64,000 nt of DNA from Sinorhizobium medicae (GCF_007827695.1 NZ_VITA01000007.1:1-64000), one strand, 5' to 3'; counted from the stretch's first letter, positions 30,007 through 39,263 are shown. A program made the numbers and translations. Notes: a model not told the origin generated them from the letters alone.

Positions 30007-30960
30007 TCAGCTGCCGTTCGCAAGCGTGTCGCCGATGAGCTTCAACACTGCATCGGCATCGATGCCGACGCAGGTCTGCTGGCTTGGGAAGTCGTCCCAG
30101 GCGTTCGGCGGAAAAAGTCGTCCATCCGGTTTTTGAAGGGTCTGGCCGTCGGCTATGCCGCCGCAAATGACCCGGATCGCGCCGCCGCGGGTCTGAAAGA
30201 GCTCGGGCGCGACGACATAGACACAGGCGCAGCTGTCATGGACGATCATGCCGTCATCCACGTGATGCTCATAGAAGTCGATGTAGAACTGCGAGATATC
30301 GGAGAGAAGTCTCGCAGGCCTGCCGCCACGCTCGGCGATGTCGGAGAGCATTGCGCGGCTCATCACCGTCTTCGTCGTCACGTCCAGACCGATGACGGCA
30401 ACCGGCCACGGGGCCGTCATCACTGCATCGGCCGCTTCCGGGTCGCCATGGATATTGGCTTCGGCGGCAGGAGTGATGTTGCCCGTGACATCGAAAGCAC
30501 CGCCCATGATCACGACCGACCTGACGAGCCTGGCGATCTCCGGGTCCGCGCGCAGCGCGCGCGCCAGGTTCGTCATCCGCCCGACGGCGACGAGCGTCAC
30601 GTCGCCCGGGTTGGCGCGTACGGTGTCGATGATGAAGCGATGGGCGCATCGCGGATCGAGCGGCAGGTCTATTTCCGCCGGCACGCCGATATTGCCGAGT
30701 CCGTCGTCACCGTGAATGCCTGTCGGCCATCCGACATGCGGCCGGTCGGGATCAAGCGTCTCGCCGCTCCCCTTGGCGACCGGCGCGGGGATATTCCATG
30801 CCTGCTTCAGGAACAGCGCGTTGCGTGTCGTCGTTTCGATCGACGCATTGCCGAAGACGGTGGTGATGCCGACGAGGTCGATTGCCGGGTGACGGTGCAG
30901 AAAGAGAAGGGCCATCGCGTCGTCGACGCCCGGATCCGTATCGAAGATAACTTTGTGCAT
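30007..30960 (-). CDS. Inosine/uridine-preferring nucleoside hydrolase
   Basis: 317 aa from ATG 30960 (MHKVIFDTDPGVDDA) with a strong GGGGAGAGG ribosome site; the frame beyond is discarded. The Asp-rich opening DTDPGVDDA coordinates Ca2+ and is diagnostic of the family. FGNASIETTTRNAL, EANIHGDPEAAD and the active-site region DGMIVHDSCACVY (the Asp in the last third) follow. It hydrolyses ribonucleosides to ribose and base for salvage; the exact base preference cannot be told. The gene stands alone and is divergent from the exported-protein gene at 31171 across 210 bp. Confidence 0.93.
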   Translation of the reverse strand: MHKVIFDTDPGVDDAMALLFLHRHPAIDLVGITTVFGNASIETTTRNALFLKQAWNIPAPVAKGSGETLDPDRPHVGWPTGIHGDDGLGNIGVPAEIDLPLDPRCAHRFIIDTVRANPGDVTLVAVGRMTNLARALRADPEIARLVRSVVIMGGAFDVTGNITPAAEANIHGDPEAADAVMTAPWPVAVIGLDVTTKTVMSRAMLSDIAERGGRPARLLSDISQFYIDFYEHHVDDGMIVHDSCACVYVVAPELFQTRGGAIRVICGGIADGQTLQKPDGRLFPPNAWDDFPSQQTCVGIDADAVLKLIGDTLANGS

Positions 30961-31170
30961 ATCGCCTCTCCCCTGGTTCTGGCGGCTGCCGCCGAGAGCG
31001 ATTTCGTTCTTGGCGCAATGGACAAGCCGCGCGCGAAAGTCAATCGCCGGCGCAGCGTGCGGCCTTTGCAAGCCCCTCTGCTTAAACTTTCCGAAAGGTG
31101 GCTCGTCTATCGTCGATGACGCCTTCGGGCTTTTCTTGCAACTCCTTCACGACGACAGCGGAGCCGCCCC

Positions 31171-31788
31171 TTGAAGGCCATTCTCAGCAAATTGCGCCCT
31201 TCGAAGCGGCTGGTCATCGTCCTGTCCGCCGCCTTCGGGGTGTCCGCCGCTTCCGGCGGTGCTGCCGTCTATGTCGGCCGGGAAAGGATACTCACTTCTT
31301 TTGCGGAACCTTCCACATCCGGCCTCGAGTGCACGGCGCTGCGAACCTTGAAGCTCGACCACAAGGGACAGCGGTGGATCCGCCTTCACGTGAAGACGGA
31401 TCGGGCAAGCGGGCCGGAGCGGATCAGAACCGCTCTGCGTGTCGCAGGCGCGCTCGCCGGGAAGGAAAAGGCGGATCTCTATCAGGTCGTCGTTCTCGAC
31501 GCCGCAGGTCCGGAGGATCGCGCGGGCGTCCGCGGCGCGGCAATCGGCGCTGAGGTGCTCTTCGCCCCGGAGCCCCGGAATGTTTCCGGCATGGATGAAC
31601 CGTTCCGCGCCTCCTACAAGGCTGGGACAGCCAACGCCGCCGGTATGTTCCACGGCAAGGCCGTAACGCTCCAACTGGACGACGTTCGCGCCCTCATGGC
31701 CAAAATGGACGACCGCTCAATGTGCATCGATCCTGGCGCAACCGAGGCTGCGAATGCAGCGGCGGCAGGAGAGAACGCGGGGCATTAA
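31171..31788 (+). CDS. Unrecognised exported or membrane-anchored protein
   Basis: 205 aa. A basic start (MKAILSKLRPSKRLVIV) followed by a hydrophobic stretch (LSAAFGVSAASGGAAVYV) indicates a signal peptide or anchor. The rest is soluble and balanced in charge, with a single pair of cysteines (Cys54 region LECTALR and a late MCIDPG). That pair may form a disulfide in the periplasm. I recognise no family. Codon use matches its neighbours and the ribosome site is modest (no strong AGGAG before 31171). It converges on lysS with an 82-bp gap. Treat as a real hypothetical gene. Confidence 0.75.
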   Translation: MKAILSKLRPSKRLVIVLSAAFGVSAASGGAAVYVGRERILTSFAEPSTSGLECTALRTLKLDHKGQRWIRLHVKTDRASGPERIRTALRVAGALAGKEKADLYQVVVLDAAGPEDRAGVRGAAIGAEVLFAPEPRNVSGMDEPFRASYKAGTANAAGMFHGKAVTLQLDDVRALMAKMDDRSMCIDPGATEAANAAAAGENAGH

Positions 31789-31870
31789 CGTCCGCTTGGA
31801 TCCGGAGCGGAAGGACAAGCGCGCGGGTTTCCGCCCGTGTCTCGCTCCCCGCCTGCGCTCGGCTCAGGCT

Positions 31871-33367
31871 TCAATCGGACTTATGGCGTCGGGCCGGGAA
31901 GAGAATGATGTCGCGGATCGACGGCGAGTTGGTGAGCAGCATGATCAGCCGGTCGACACCGATCCCCAAACCACCTGCGGGCGGCATGCCCTGGTCCATG
32001 GCATCGAGGAAGTCCTCGTCGAGCGTCTTTTCCTTCTCGCCGCGTGCGTGCGCCTGTTCCATTTGTTCGACCATACGAGCGCGTTGCTCGACCGGGTCGT
32101 TGAGCTCGGAAAAGGCGTTGCCGATCTCCCATCCGTTGCAATAGGTCTCGAACCGCTCGACGAGCCTCGGCTCGCCCGGCACCTCTTTGGCGAAGGGCGA
32201 GATGTCCTTCGGGAAATGGATGACGTGGGCAGGCTGGATCAGCGTCGCTTCGACCTTTTCCTCGAAGAGGAAGGCGAGCACCTCGCCCCATGTCGCGTCC
32301 TTCTCGATCTCGACACCGGCATCGCGAGCCGCCTGTCGGGCCTCCTCGTCGCTTTTGATCGCTAGGAAATCAATGCCGGTCGCGTCCTTGACAGCGGCGG
32401 GCATGGAGACGCGCGGGAACGGCCCCTTGAAGGAGAGCTGCTTGTCGCCGAACTCGAATTCGGTCGTGCCGTGGACCGCCAGAGCAAGGGTCTCGAACAT
32501 ACGTTCGACGAGGCCCATTACGTCTTCATAGTCGGCATAGGCCCAATAGCACTCCATCATGGTGAATTCCGGATTGTGCCGGGTGGAGACGCCTTCGTTG
32601 CGGAAGTTGCGGTTGATTTCGAAGACTTTGTCGGTGAGACCGGAGACCAGCACGCGCTTGAGATAAAGCTCGGGCGCGATGCGCAGATACATATCGAGCT
32701 TCAGCGTATTGTGATGGGTCTTGAAGGGCTCGGCCGTCGCGCCACCGTAGATCGGCTGCAGCATCGGCGTCTCGACTTCCATGAAGCCTTCGTCCTCGAG
32801 GAAGCGGCGCAGGCTGGAGACGATGCGACTTCTTTGCTGGAAGCGCAGCTTCGATTCCTCATTGACCATGATGTCCAGATATCGCTTGCGATAGCGCGTC
32901 TCGATGTCTGCAAGGCCGTGATACTTTTCCGGCATCGGCAGGAGCGACTTGGTCAGCATGGTGATCTGCTGCGCGTTGATCGTCAGTTCGCCGCGCTTCG
33001 TGCGGCGGACGAGCCCGGTGACGCCGATGACATCTCCGAGGTCGATCATCGGCAGGAGGCCACGCGCCTCCTCAGGCGTCGTGTCCTTGTGGGAGAAGAC
33101 CTGGATCTTGCCGGAAGCGTCATGGATGTCCATGAACATGCCGGAATTGCGCGAGGAATAGACTCGTCCGGCAACGGTGACGAGGTCCTGCGTCTCCGTG
33201 TCCGGCGCGAGGTCCTGGTACTTCTCGGCCAATTCCGCATTGGTCATCGTCCGATGGAAATGCGCGGGATAGACATCGCCGATCTGCTCGCGCAGGAGCT
33301 TCAGCTTCTGGGCGCGTACTTCCGTCGCATCGGAGGAAAGGCCGGAGTTTTCTGTCTTATCGGTCAT
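31871..33367 (-). CDS. lysS: Lysyl-tRNA synthetase, class II
   Basis: 498 aa. The N-terminal OB-fold anticodon-binding domain (VTVAGRVYSSRNSGMFMDIHD, in part, near 65-85) precedes the class II catalytic core. Motif 2 is FEINRNFRNEGVSTRHNPEFTMME (in part) near 255 and motif 3 is GGLGIGVDRLIMLLT near the C-terminus. Some alphaproteobacteria use an unrelated class I enzyme; this one is clearly class II. It is 10 bp downstream of gltX, so the two synthetases form a leftward operon. Confidence 0.95.
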   Translation of the reverse strand: MTDKTENSGLSSDATEVRAQKLKLLREQIGDVYPAHFHRTMTNAELAEKYQDLAPDTETQDLVTVAGRVYSSRNSGMFMDIHDASGKIQVFSHKDTTPEEARGLLPMIDLGDVIGVTGLVRRTKRGELTINAQQITMLTKSLLPMPEKYHGLADIETRYRKRYLDIMVNEESKLRFQQRSRIVSSLRRFLEDEGFMEVETPMLQPIYGGATAEPFKTHHNTLKLDMYLRIAPELYLKRVLVSGLTDKVFEINRNFRNEGVSTRHNPEFTMMECYWAYADYEDVMGLVERMFETLALAVHGTTEFEFGDKQLSFKGPFPRVSMPAAVKDATGIDFLAIKSDEEARQAARDAGVEIEKDATWGEVLAFLFEEKVEATLIQPAHVIHFPKDISPFAKEVPGEPRLVERFETYCNGWEIGNAFSELNDPVEQRARMVEQMEQAHARGEKEKTLDEDFLDAMDQGMPPAGGLGIGVDRLIMLLTNSPSIRDIILFPARRHKSD

Positions 33368-33377
33368 GGTCTCGTCC

Positions 33378-34835
33378 TTACTTCCCGCTGCCTGCCATGG
33401 AGGCGACGACCTGTGCGGCCACCTTCAACCGCTGACGCACGACAGATCGGCCGAGCAGTTCCATCGAATCGAAGAGCGGCAGCGAGCGTTGCGAACCCGA
33501 GACGGCGACAAAGAGGGGCGCCACGACGGCCTTCAGCTTCTTGCCCATGCGCTCGGCGCAGGCGCGCAGTTCAGTCTCGATCGATTCCTTGTTCCATTCC
33601 AGGATCTTTTCGAGATCCGGCTGAACGGTGTTCAGAATCTCCAGCATTTCCTCGGGCGAGGCCTTCACCCCGGCAAAGGCGGCGGGCTGCAGGCCGAGGT
33701 CCGATTTGAAGAGGAAGGCGGCGAGGTCCGGCAGTTCGCCAAGCTTGGAGATGCGGGTCTGCGAGAGCTTCAGGCCCTCCCTCAGACGGTCGTTGTCCAT
33801 GGCCCATGAAAGGACCTTTGCTGCGAATTGCTCTTCCGAGAGCTTTTCGCGGATCCAGCGTGCGTTCAGCCAGTCGAGCTTCTGAATGTCGAAGATCGCG
33901 CCGGCCTTCGAAAGGTTTTCCGGATCGAACTTCTCCGCCAGCTCCGCCATGGTCAGCAGTTCTTCGCCCTCGGCAATCTGGATGAAGAACAGGCCGAGGA
34001 AGTTCATGAGCGCTTCCGGCAGGTAACCGAGAGCGGTGTAATAGGAGATCGAGGTCGGGTTCTTGCGCTTCGACAGCTTCGACTTGTCGGCGTTGCGCAT
34101 CAGCGACAGATGCATGAAGACAGGCGGTTCAAGACCGAGATACTGATAGATCAGGATGTGCTTCGGAACGGAGGCGAGCCATTCCTCGCCGCGTGCGACA
34201 TGCGTGATCTTCATCAGATGGTCGTCGACGACGTTCGCCATGTGATAGGTCGGCATGCCGTCGGCCTTGAGCAGCACCTGCATGTCGACGGCTTCCCACG
34301 GTATCTCCACGTCGCCATAGACGCCGTCGCGGAACTTGCAGGAACCCTCGGTGGGTATCTTCATACGCACGACATGCGGCTCGCCGGCGGCTACCCGCGA
34401 AGTTACTTCCTCGGCCGAGAGGCTGAGGCAGAGACCGTCATATTTCGGCGGCTTGCCGGCGGCCCGCTGCGCCTCGCGCATCTGCTCCAACCGCTCCGGC
34501 GTGCAGAAGCAGCGGAAGCCGTGGCCGTTTGCCACGATCTGTTCGACATAGGGCTTATAGATGTCCTTGCGGTCGCTCTGGCGATAGGGGCCGCAGGGGC
34601 CGCCAATATCGGGACCTTCCGACCATTCCAGCCCGCACCATTTCAGTGCGTCGAGCACTTTCTTCTCGAATTCGGGCGTCGAGCGCGTCGCATCCGTGTC
34701 CTCAATGCGCAGAATAAATTCGCCGCCGTGCTTCTTGGCGAAGAGATAGTTGAAGAGCGCGATATAAGCGGTGCCGACATGCGGCTCGCCGGTGGGGGAA
34801 GGTGCGATACGCACCCGGACTGCAGAATCTGCCAT
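33378..34835 (-). CDS. gltX: Glutamyl-tRNA synthetase
   Basis: 485 aa, class I. The HIGH-type motif is APSPTGEPHVGTAYIAL at residues 11-27 and the KMSKS loop is DKSKLSKRKNP near 250. The glutamate-recognition RIEDTDATRS is present. The CFCTPERL stretch and a later Cys set near 110-130 resemble the zinc-binding region of some GluRS. Rhizobia commonly carry two gltX genes; which paralogue this is cannot be decided here. It is the first gene of the gltX-lysS operon. Confidence 0.95.
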   Translation of the reverse strand: MADSAVRVRIAPSPTGEPHVGTAYIALFNYLFAKKHGGEFILRIEDTDATRSTPEFEKKVLDALKWCGLEWSEGPDIGGPCGPYRQSDRKDIYKPYVEQIVANGHGFRCFCTPERLEQMREAQRAAGKPPKYDGLCLSLSAEEVTSRVAAGEPHVVRMKIPTEGSCKFRDGVYGDVEIPWEAVDMQVLLKADGMPTYHMANVVDDHLMKITHVARGEEWLASVPKHILIYQYLGLEPPVFMHLSLMRNADKSKLSKRKNPTSISYYTALGYLPEALMNFLGLFFIQIAEGEELLTMAELAEKFDPENLSKAGAIFDIQKLDWLNARWIREKLSEEQFAAKVLSWAMDNDRLREGLKLSQTRISKLGELPDLAAFLFKSDLGLQPAAFAGVKASPEEMLEILNTVQPDLEKILEWNKESIETELRACAERMGKKLKAVVAPLFVAVSGSQRSLPLFDSMELLGRSVVRQRLKVAAQVVASMAGSGK

Positions 34836-35234
34836 TGTCTTTGCCCGTCTTGACGTGCTTTCGGGGCCCTTGCCGGAATATCCTCCGGCTTTCGGGCGCG
34901 CATTTTATGGGAAGGAAAGGCCCGCAAGGGCGCCACACCGGCGGTAGAGGCAGGCAATTCCAGTCGGCAGGGGTGAGACCATAGAAAGCCCTGCATGTCA
35001 ACGGAAAGAGGAACGCTAACGATGCTGCTGCGTTATCCGTTGCGAGGGTGCGGTCTGTGGCAACCGGACGCGACGGAACAGGAGAGCACGGGAACTTGCC
35101 GCTTTCTTTCCGTGGCCCATAAACTGGCAGACGAGTTCCTGACCCGTCCAGGCCGTCCTCGACTCCCTCCCGCAGCAAGAGGCCCGCATTCGCGAATGCG
35201 GGCCTCTTCAGCGTAACCAATGCGAGGCCCGGGT
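34836..35234. other. 399-bp intergenic region upstream of gltX
   Basis: I see no gene. A 73-codon open frame on the plus strand (34995-35216) has no recognisable content and runs through the hairpin, so it is not called. The part next to gltX should hold its promoter and 5' leader; no T-box-like element is apparent. The left part ends with a long perfect palindrome listed separately. Confidence 0.5.
35177..35208 (-). terminator. Long perfect palindrome, probable terminator of the terC gene
   Basis: A 32-bp perfect inverted repeat: AAGAGGCCCGCATTCG is followed at once by its exact complement CGAATGCGGGCCTCTT. It lies 27 bp after the terC stop in the direction of terC transcription. The arms end in A/T bases that would give a short U-run in either direction, so it could stop transcription both ways. 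Confidence 0.6.
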
Positions 35235-35990
35235 TTAAGGCCGTTTCGCGGGTTGCTGCTTTCTGATCCGGGCGTTACGAGCGACCATGTTCAGCACCTC
35301 GACCAGTGCCGAGAAGGCCATGGCCGCATAGACGTAGCCTTTCGGTACATGGAAGCCCATGCCTTCGGCGATAAGGGTCGTGCCGATCATCAGAAGGAAG
35401 GCAAGGGCCAGCATGACGATGGTCGGATTTCTCTCGATGAAATTCGCAAGCGGATTGGCTGCGAACAGCATGACCGTCACGGCCACGACGACGGCGACGA
35501 CCATGATCGGCAGATGGGGGGTCATGCCAACGGCGGTGATGATGCTGTCGACCGAGAAAACGAGATCGAGGAGCAGGATCTGACCGATCGCGGAGGCAAA
35601 GCTGTTGATCGCGGAGGTTGCGATGAAGTCTTCCTCATGGTCGCTCGGGTCGACGCTGTGGTGGATTTCCTTCGTCGCCTTCCAGACGAGGAAGAGACCG
35701 CCAGCGATCAGGATCATATCCTTCCAGGAAAAGCCGTGGCCGAAGGCTTCGAAGACGGGCTGGGTCAGCTGTACGATCCAGGCGATGGTGCCGAGCAGGG
35801 CCAGGCGCATGACAAGCGCGAGACCGATTCCGATGCGCCGGGCGCTAACGCGGTTTTCCGGCGGCAGCTTATTGGTGAGGATGGAGATGAAGATGAGGTT
35901 GTCGATGCCGAGGACGACCTCCATTACAATGAGTGTGATGAGGGCGATCCAAGCCTCCGGGCTTTGAACAAGCGTGAGGATTTCCTGCAT
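35235..35990 (-). CDS. TerC family integral membrane protein
   Basis: 251 aa from ATG 35990 ([15 protein letters not shown]), with AAGGAAAAG upstream; the frame to 36056 is upstream sequence. About seven helices with the two family signatures [17 protein letters not shown] and [19 protein letters not shown], whose acidic residues lie in the membrane and are thought to handle Mn2+ or other divalent metals. TerC/Alx members export manganese or help metallate secreted proteins. I see no yybP-ykoY-type riboswitch in the leader, but two hairpins lie there. Confidence 0.9.
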   Translation of the reverse strand: MQEILTLVQSPEAWIALITLIVMEVVLGIDNLIFISILTNKLPPENRVSARRIGIGLALVMRLALLGTIAWIVQLTQPVFEAFGHGFSWKDMILIAGGLFLVWKATKEIHHSVDPSDHEEDFIATSAINSFASAIGQILLLDLVFSVDSIITAVGMTPHLPIMVVAVVVAVTVMLFAANPLANFIERNPTIVMLALAFLLMIGTTLIAEGMGFHVPKGYVYAAMAFSALVEVLNMVARNARIRKQQPAKRP

Positions 35991-36040
35991 CGGCGACTTT
36001 TCCTTTCCGGACACGACAGATCGCGCAGTATTTAGGGATA

Positions 36041-36077
36041 CTTGCGAAAGTCGCAAGCGTCACCGTGCTTTTCACGG
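36041..36077. repeat. Two adjacent hairpins upstream of terC
   Basis: CTTGCGA-AAG-TCGCAAG (36041-36057, 7-bp stem) and CCGTG-CTTTT-CACGG (36063-36077, 5-bp stem) sit between the araC-type gene and terC. They could form a terminator for the former or a structured leader for the latter. No T-run is obvious. Confidence 0.4.
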
Positions 36078-36155
36078 CGACGTTGTCGGCTCCGGTCATT
36101 GAAAAGGGGTGGAATTCCCGATGGAAATCCGCGGCAAATCTCGGTGCACAGGAAA

Positions 36156-36995
36156 TCAGCCCTTCAAGGGCACCCACATCTCGACCGCACCCATGCCGGA
36201 ATGCGGATCGAAGCGCTCGTCGTACCGCTCCATCAGGTCGGGCATTTCGCCGTGCCGATAGCCGGATTCCGGAAACCAGGTCTTGAAGATGTGGTGGGCG
36301 GTGGCGGCGATTTCAGAAATATGCCCGCGATGGACGAAGATCGCGTAACGCTGCCGTGGCAGCCTGAGTGTTGAAAACCCTGCGGGCAGCGCTTCGTTGT
36401 CTCTTATTTCCGCCGCAGCCATGTAGCGGAAGCGGCCCGCCTCGCCGTCGGACTGGGTGCAGACGCCATAGGCGGTGTTGCCGCGTTGTCCGGGAATGTT
36501 GCCGAAATAGGCGCTGAAACGCTGCCAGAGAGAAGGAATGCCTTCGGTTCGGTTGTAGTCATAGGTCTCTGCGAGACCTGCGAGAAGGAGCCCCGGGCTT
36601 TCTTCGAACCGGGGCGGTTCGATCTTCAAAGTGCGTGTGTCGTCCATTCTGATCGGCTCCAAAAGATCGATATTGCGGACGTGCCCCTGCTTGCGGATGG
36701 ATTCAGGCGTCACCCCGAACTGTTCGCGAAAGGCACGGGTGAAAGCCTCGTGCGAGCCGTAGCCCGCCTCGAGGGCCACTTCGAGAATGCCGGATGTGCC
36801 GTTGGCAAGGTCAAGCGCGGCACCGCTCAGGCGCCTGCCTCGGATATAGGCGCTGATCGAGCGGCCGGCCGAAAGTCCGAACACGCGCGAAAGATGATAG
36901 CGCGACAGGCCGGCGGCTGCAGCGATATCGTCCAGTGATATGTCTTCGGCGAAATGGCTTTCGATGAACCAGATCGCCCTTGCAATGGCACTCAT
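36156..36995 (-). CDS. AraC-family regulator with GyrI-like effector domain
   Basis: 279 aa from ATG 36995 (MSAIARAIWFIESHF), with AAAGGGAG upstream. The N-terminal two-helix-turn-helix domain spans about 1-105 (LDDIAAAAGLSRYHLSRVFG and VALEAGYGSHEAFTRAFREQFG). The C-terminal 150 residues resemble the GyrI/Rob effector-binding fold (RYAIFVHRGHISEIAATAHHI, in part, and a final MGAVEMWVPL). Such proteins (Rob, SoxS-like, BmrR-type effector domains) sense hydrophobic cations or drugs. Position next to emrR-emrAB is suggestive but no direct link is visible. Confidence 0.88.
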   Translation of the reverse strand: MSAIARAIWFIESHFAEDISLDDIAAAAGLSRYHLSRVFGLSAGRSISAYIRGRRLSGAALDLANGTSGILEVALEAGYGSHEAFTRAFREQFGVTPESIRKQGHVRNIDLLEPIRMDDTRTLKIEPPRFEESPGLLLAGLAETYDYNRTEGIPSLWQRFSAYFGNIPGQRGNTAYGVCTQSDGEAGRFRYMAAAEIRDNEALPAGFSTLRLPRQRYAIFVHRGHISEIAATAHHIFKTWFPESGYRHGEMPDLMERYDERFDPHSGMGAVEMWVPLKG

Positions 36996-37108
36996 CGTCA
37001 CTCCCTTTGTGGACACGCAAGGTTTTACGGCCTTTCGGGCGAGCGCGTTTGATCGCAATTGCTGGACTGCAGGAAGATGCTACGCCGGGTTTCGGCTATG
37101 CGCCGCCG

Positions 37109-37804
37109 CTACTTCGCGCCCGCTTCTTTTCCGTAGGCGGCCAGGAAAACGCGAATGGCGGATCTGACGTTCTTTTCGATGCTTTCGTCCGAAACCGAAT
37201 CGCACATGCCGAAGAGGCGGCCCTTGAACATTCCCGCCATGGCGAGATCGATGAACTGCTTTGCGGCTGTTTCCGTGTCTTCGATCGAGAGCGTGCCTGC
37301 AGACACCTGCTGGTCGAAATAGGCCTTGAGGACGGTGTAGCCGTTCTCCGGCGTTGCCGTGAAGAAGCGCTGCGCCAGCCGCGGCATCCGGTCGATCACG
37401 CCGAGTACCGTCCGCATCGCGCGGATCGTGTAATCCGACGTGATGCTCGTCACAAGCTTCACGCCGAAAGCATGAAGCGCCTCTTCGACGGGCTCATTGC
37501 CGTTCAAGGATTGCTTGACGCTGTTGACGATGATGTTCCGCTCGCGCGCGATGAGCGCCGTGAACAGGTCTTCCTTGTTTTCGAAATAGACGTAAAGCGT
37601 GCCCTTCGAGACGCCGGCCTCGCGGGTGATGTCGTTCATGCTGGCCGCGTCGAAACTGCTTCGCATGAAAACGCGTTTGGCGCCGTCGAGGATCTGCTCG
37701 CGTTTTACCGGATCCGCGCCGGCGGCCCGGCGCCCCCCGCCCGACGGGTGTTCCTGCTGATCATGCAGGGAATTTTCATGCTCTGCGTCTGTCACTGGGG
37801 CCAT
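37109..37804 (-). CDS. emrR: TetR-family repressor of the divergent emrAB pump
   Basis: 231 aa. A His/Gly-rich leader of about 30 residues is followed by the TetR helix-turn-helix (REQILDGAKRVFMRSSFDAA, then MNDITREAGVSKGTLYVYF) and a C-terminal ligand/dimer domain. It is divergent from emrA across 250 bp that contain two near-identical operators. In S. meliloti an EmrR of this family represses emrAB and is relieved by flavonoids such as luteolin; the present gene has the same context. Autoregulation through the proximal operator is likely. Confidence 0.9.
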   Translation of the reverse strand: MAPVTDAEHENSLHDQQEHPSGGGRRAAGADPVKREQILDGAKRVFMRSSFDAASMNDITREAGVSKGTLYVYFENKEDLFTALIARERNIIVNSVKQSLNGNEPVEEALHAFGVKLVTSITSDYTIRAMRTVLGVIDRMPRLAQRFFTATPENGYTVLKAYFDQQVSAGTLSIEDTETAAKQFIDLAMAGMFKGRLFGMCDSVSDESIEKNVRSAIRVFLAAYGKEAGAK

Positions 37805-37946
37805 GGCTGTTGGACGTATCCACTCCTTTGATCAGGTAGCGTCGACCTGAACGGTTTGCAATCCAGGGCGAATGACGCGGTCGATTCCAGTAAGAATAGC
37901 GGGCGCCGGGCGGCACGCACGATTTTTCTTCGACCTTGCTTCATCA

Positions 37947-37966
37947 ATCGAACCAACCGGTTCGAT
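37947..37966. promoter_or_regulatory. TetR-type operator 1 in the emrR-emrA intergenic region
   Basis: ATCGAACCAACCGGTTCGAT has perfect 8-bp arms (ATCGAACC/GGTTCGAT) with a 4-bp centre. It lies 143 bp from the emrR start and 88 bp from emrA. Confidence 0.8.
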
Positions 37967-38008
37967 TTGCCCTTGATATGCGGCGCGAAAGGCATTATGT
38001 CAAGATCC

Positions 38009-38028
38009 ATCGAACCGAACGGTTCAGT
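38009..38028. promoter_or_regulatory. TetR-type operator 2 just upstream of emrA
   Basis: ATCGAACCGAACGGTTCAGT shares the left arm and the GGTTC core with operator 1 and has the same 4-bp spacing. Its centre is 62 bp from operator 1, about six turns. It ends 26 bp before the emrA ATG, downstream of a possible -35/-10 pair (TTGATA, 17 bp, TATGTC). Confidence 0.8.
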
Positions 38029-38054
38029 TCAATCTCAACCCGAATTGGTGGTCC

Positions 38055-39263
38055 ATGTCCGCTCCCAGCTCATCCAGCGCTGCCCGTGTCCGTCCCGTCG
38101 GCGACGATTTCGAAGTCGTGGACGATCAGAAGGCCGAGGCCAAGAGCCCCTCGACCGACGCCGCTACCGATGAGCAGGCGGGCGAGCAGATCGCTACACC
38201 TCCTAAAAAACGTCGCAAGATCCTTCCGGTTCTGGGCATCGTGCTCCTCGGTGCCGCCGCCTGGTACGGCTATGATTGGTGGACCAATGGGCGCTTCCTG
38301 GTCTCGACCGACGACGCGTACATAGAAGGCGACATTGCGACGATCTCGCCGAAGGTTTCCGGCTATATTGCCAAGGTCGACGTCGTCGCCAACCAGCATG
38401 TGAAGGCCGGCGACCCGCTCGTCACGCTCGACGACGGCGATTACCGCATCGCGGCGGAGCAGGCGGAGGCGCAGATCGCCACACAGAAGCTGGCGCTCAG
38501 CCGTTTCGACGCACAGATCGCCGGGGCGAAGGCGAGCCTTACTCAAACCGAAGCGCAGAAGAAGGCGCTCGAGGCGACGGTGCGCGGCGCGGAACTGGCA
38601 CAGAGGCGCGCCAGCGAACTGCAGTCGAAGTCATTCGGTACGGATGCTTCTCTCGACAGCGCCCAGGTGGCGCTCGATCAAGCCCGTGCAAATCTCGCCG
38701 GCGCCGAGGCCAATATCGCGGCTGCCAAGGCCAACATCACCGTGCTCGAGGCCCAGCGCAACGAGGCTGAAAGCACGATCCATTCGCTGGAGCTTGCCCG
38801 CGACAAGGCAAGTCGCGATCTGGGCTTCACCGTGCTCAAGGCACCCTATGACGGCGTGATAGGCAACGTCGCGGTCCAGGTCGGCGATCTCGTTTCGGCA
38901 GGCCAGCGGCTCGCCGCGCTCGTGCCCACCGATCAGCTCTATATCGACGCCAACTTCAAGGAGACGCAGATCGCGCATCTGGTGCCGGGTTCCAAGGTTG
39001 AGATCCATGTGGACGCCTATGAGGATCGCCCGATCGAAGGCACCGTGGCATCGATCTCGCCGGCCTCCGGCTCGGTCTTCTCGCTGCTGCCCGCCGAAAA
39101 CGCGACGGGCAACTTCACCAAGGTCATCCAGCGCGTTCCGGTGCGCATTACCTTGCCGGCCGACGTGCTGGCCGAGGGACATCTGCGCGCGGGTCTGAGC
39201 GTAGTCGTAGACGTCGATACACGCACTGCACCGGAACAGTCGAAGCTCGCTCAGGCGAAGTAA
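38055..39263 (+). CDS. emrA: EmrA/HlyD-type membrane fusion protein
   Basis: 402 aa. A cytoplasmic N-terminus of about 58 residues rich in charged residues, one helix (ILPVLGIVLLGAAAWYGYDW), then the periplasmic adaptor: DDAYIEGDIATISPKVSGYI lipoyl half (about 90-110), a long coiled coil rich in Ala/Gln/Glu (about 140-260), the second lipoyl half GFTVLKAPYDGVIGNVAV, and a beta-barrel domain (LYIDANFKETQIAHL). It connects EmrB to an outer-membrane channel for efflux of hydrophobic compounds. First gene of the emrAB operon, under the two TetR-type operators. Confidence 0.93.
   Translation: MSAPSSSSAARVRPVGDDFEVVDDQKAEAKSPSTDAATDEQAGEQIATPPKKRRKILPVLGIVLLGAAAWYGYDWWTNGRFLVSTDDAYIEGDIATISPKVSGYIAKVDVVANQHVKAGDPLVTLDDGDYRIAAEQAEAQIATQKLALSRFDAQIAGAKASLTQTEAQKKALEATVRGAELAQRRASELQSKSFGTDASLDSAQVALDQARANLAGAEANIAAAKANITVLEAQRNEAESTIHSLELARDKASRDLGFTVLKAPYDGVIGNVAVQVGDLVSAGQRLAALVPTDQLYIDANFKETQIAHLVPGSKVEIHVDAYEDRPIEGTVASISPASGSVFSLLPAENATGNFTKVIQRVPVRITLPADVLAEGHLRAGLSVVVDVDTRTAPEQSKLAQAK

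Noticed and set aside
34995..35216. 73-codon frame upstream of gltX
   Set aside because: No recognisable content, and it reads through the 32-bp palindrome.
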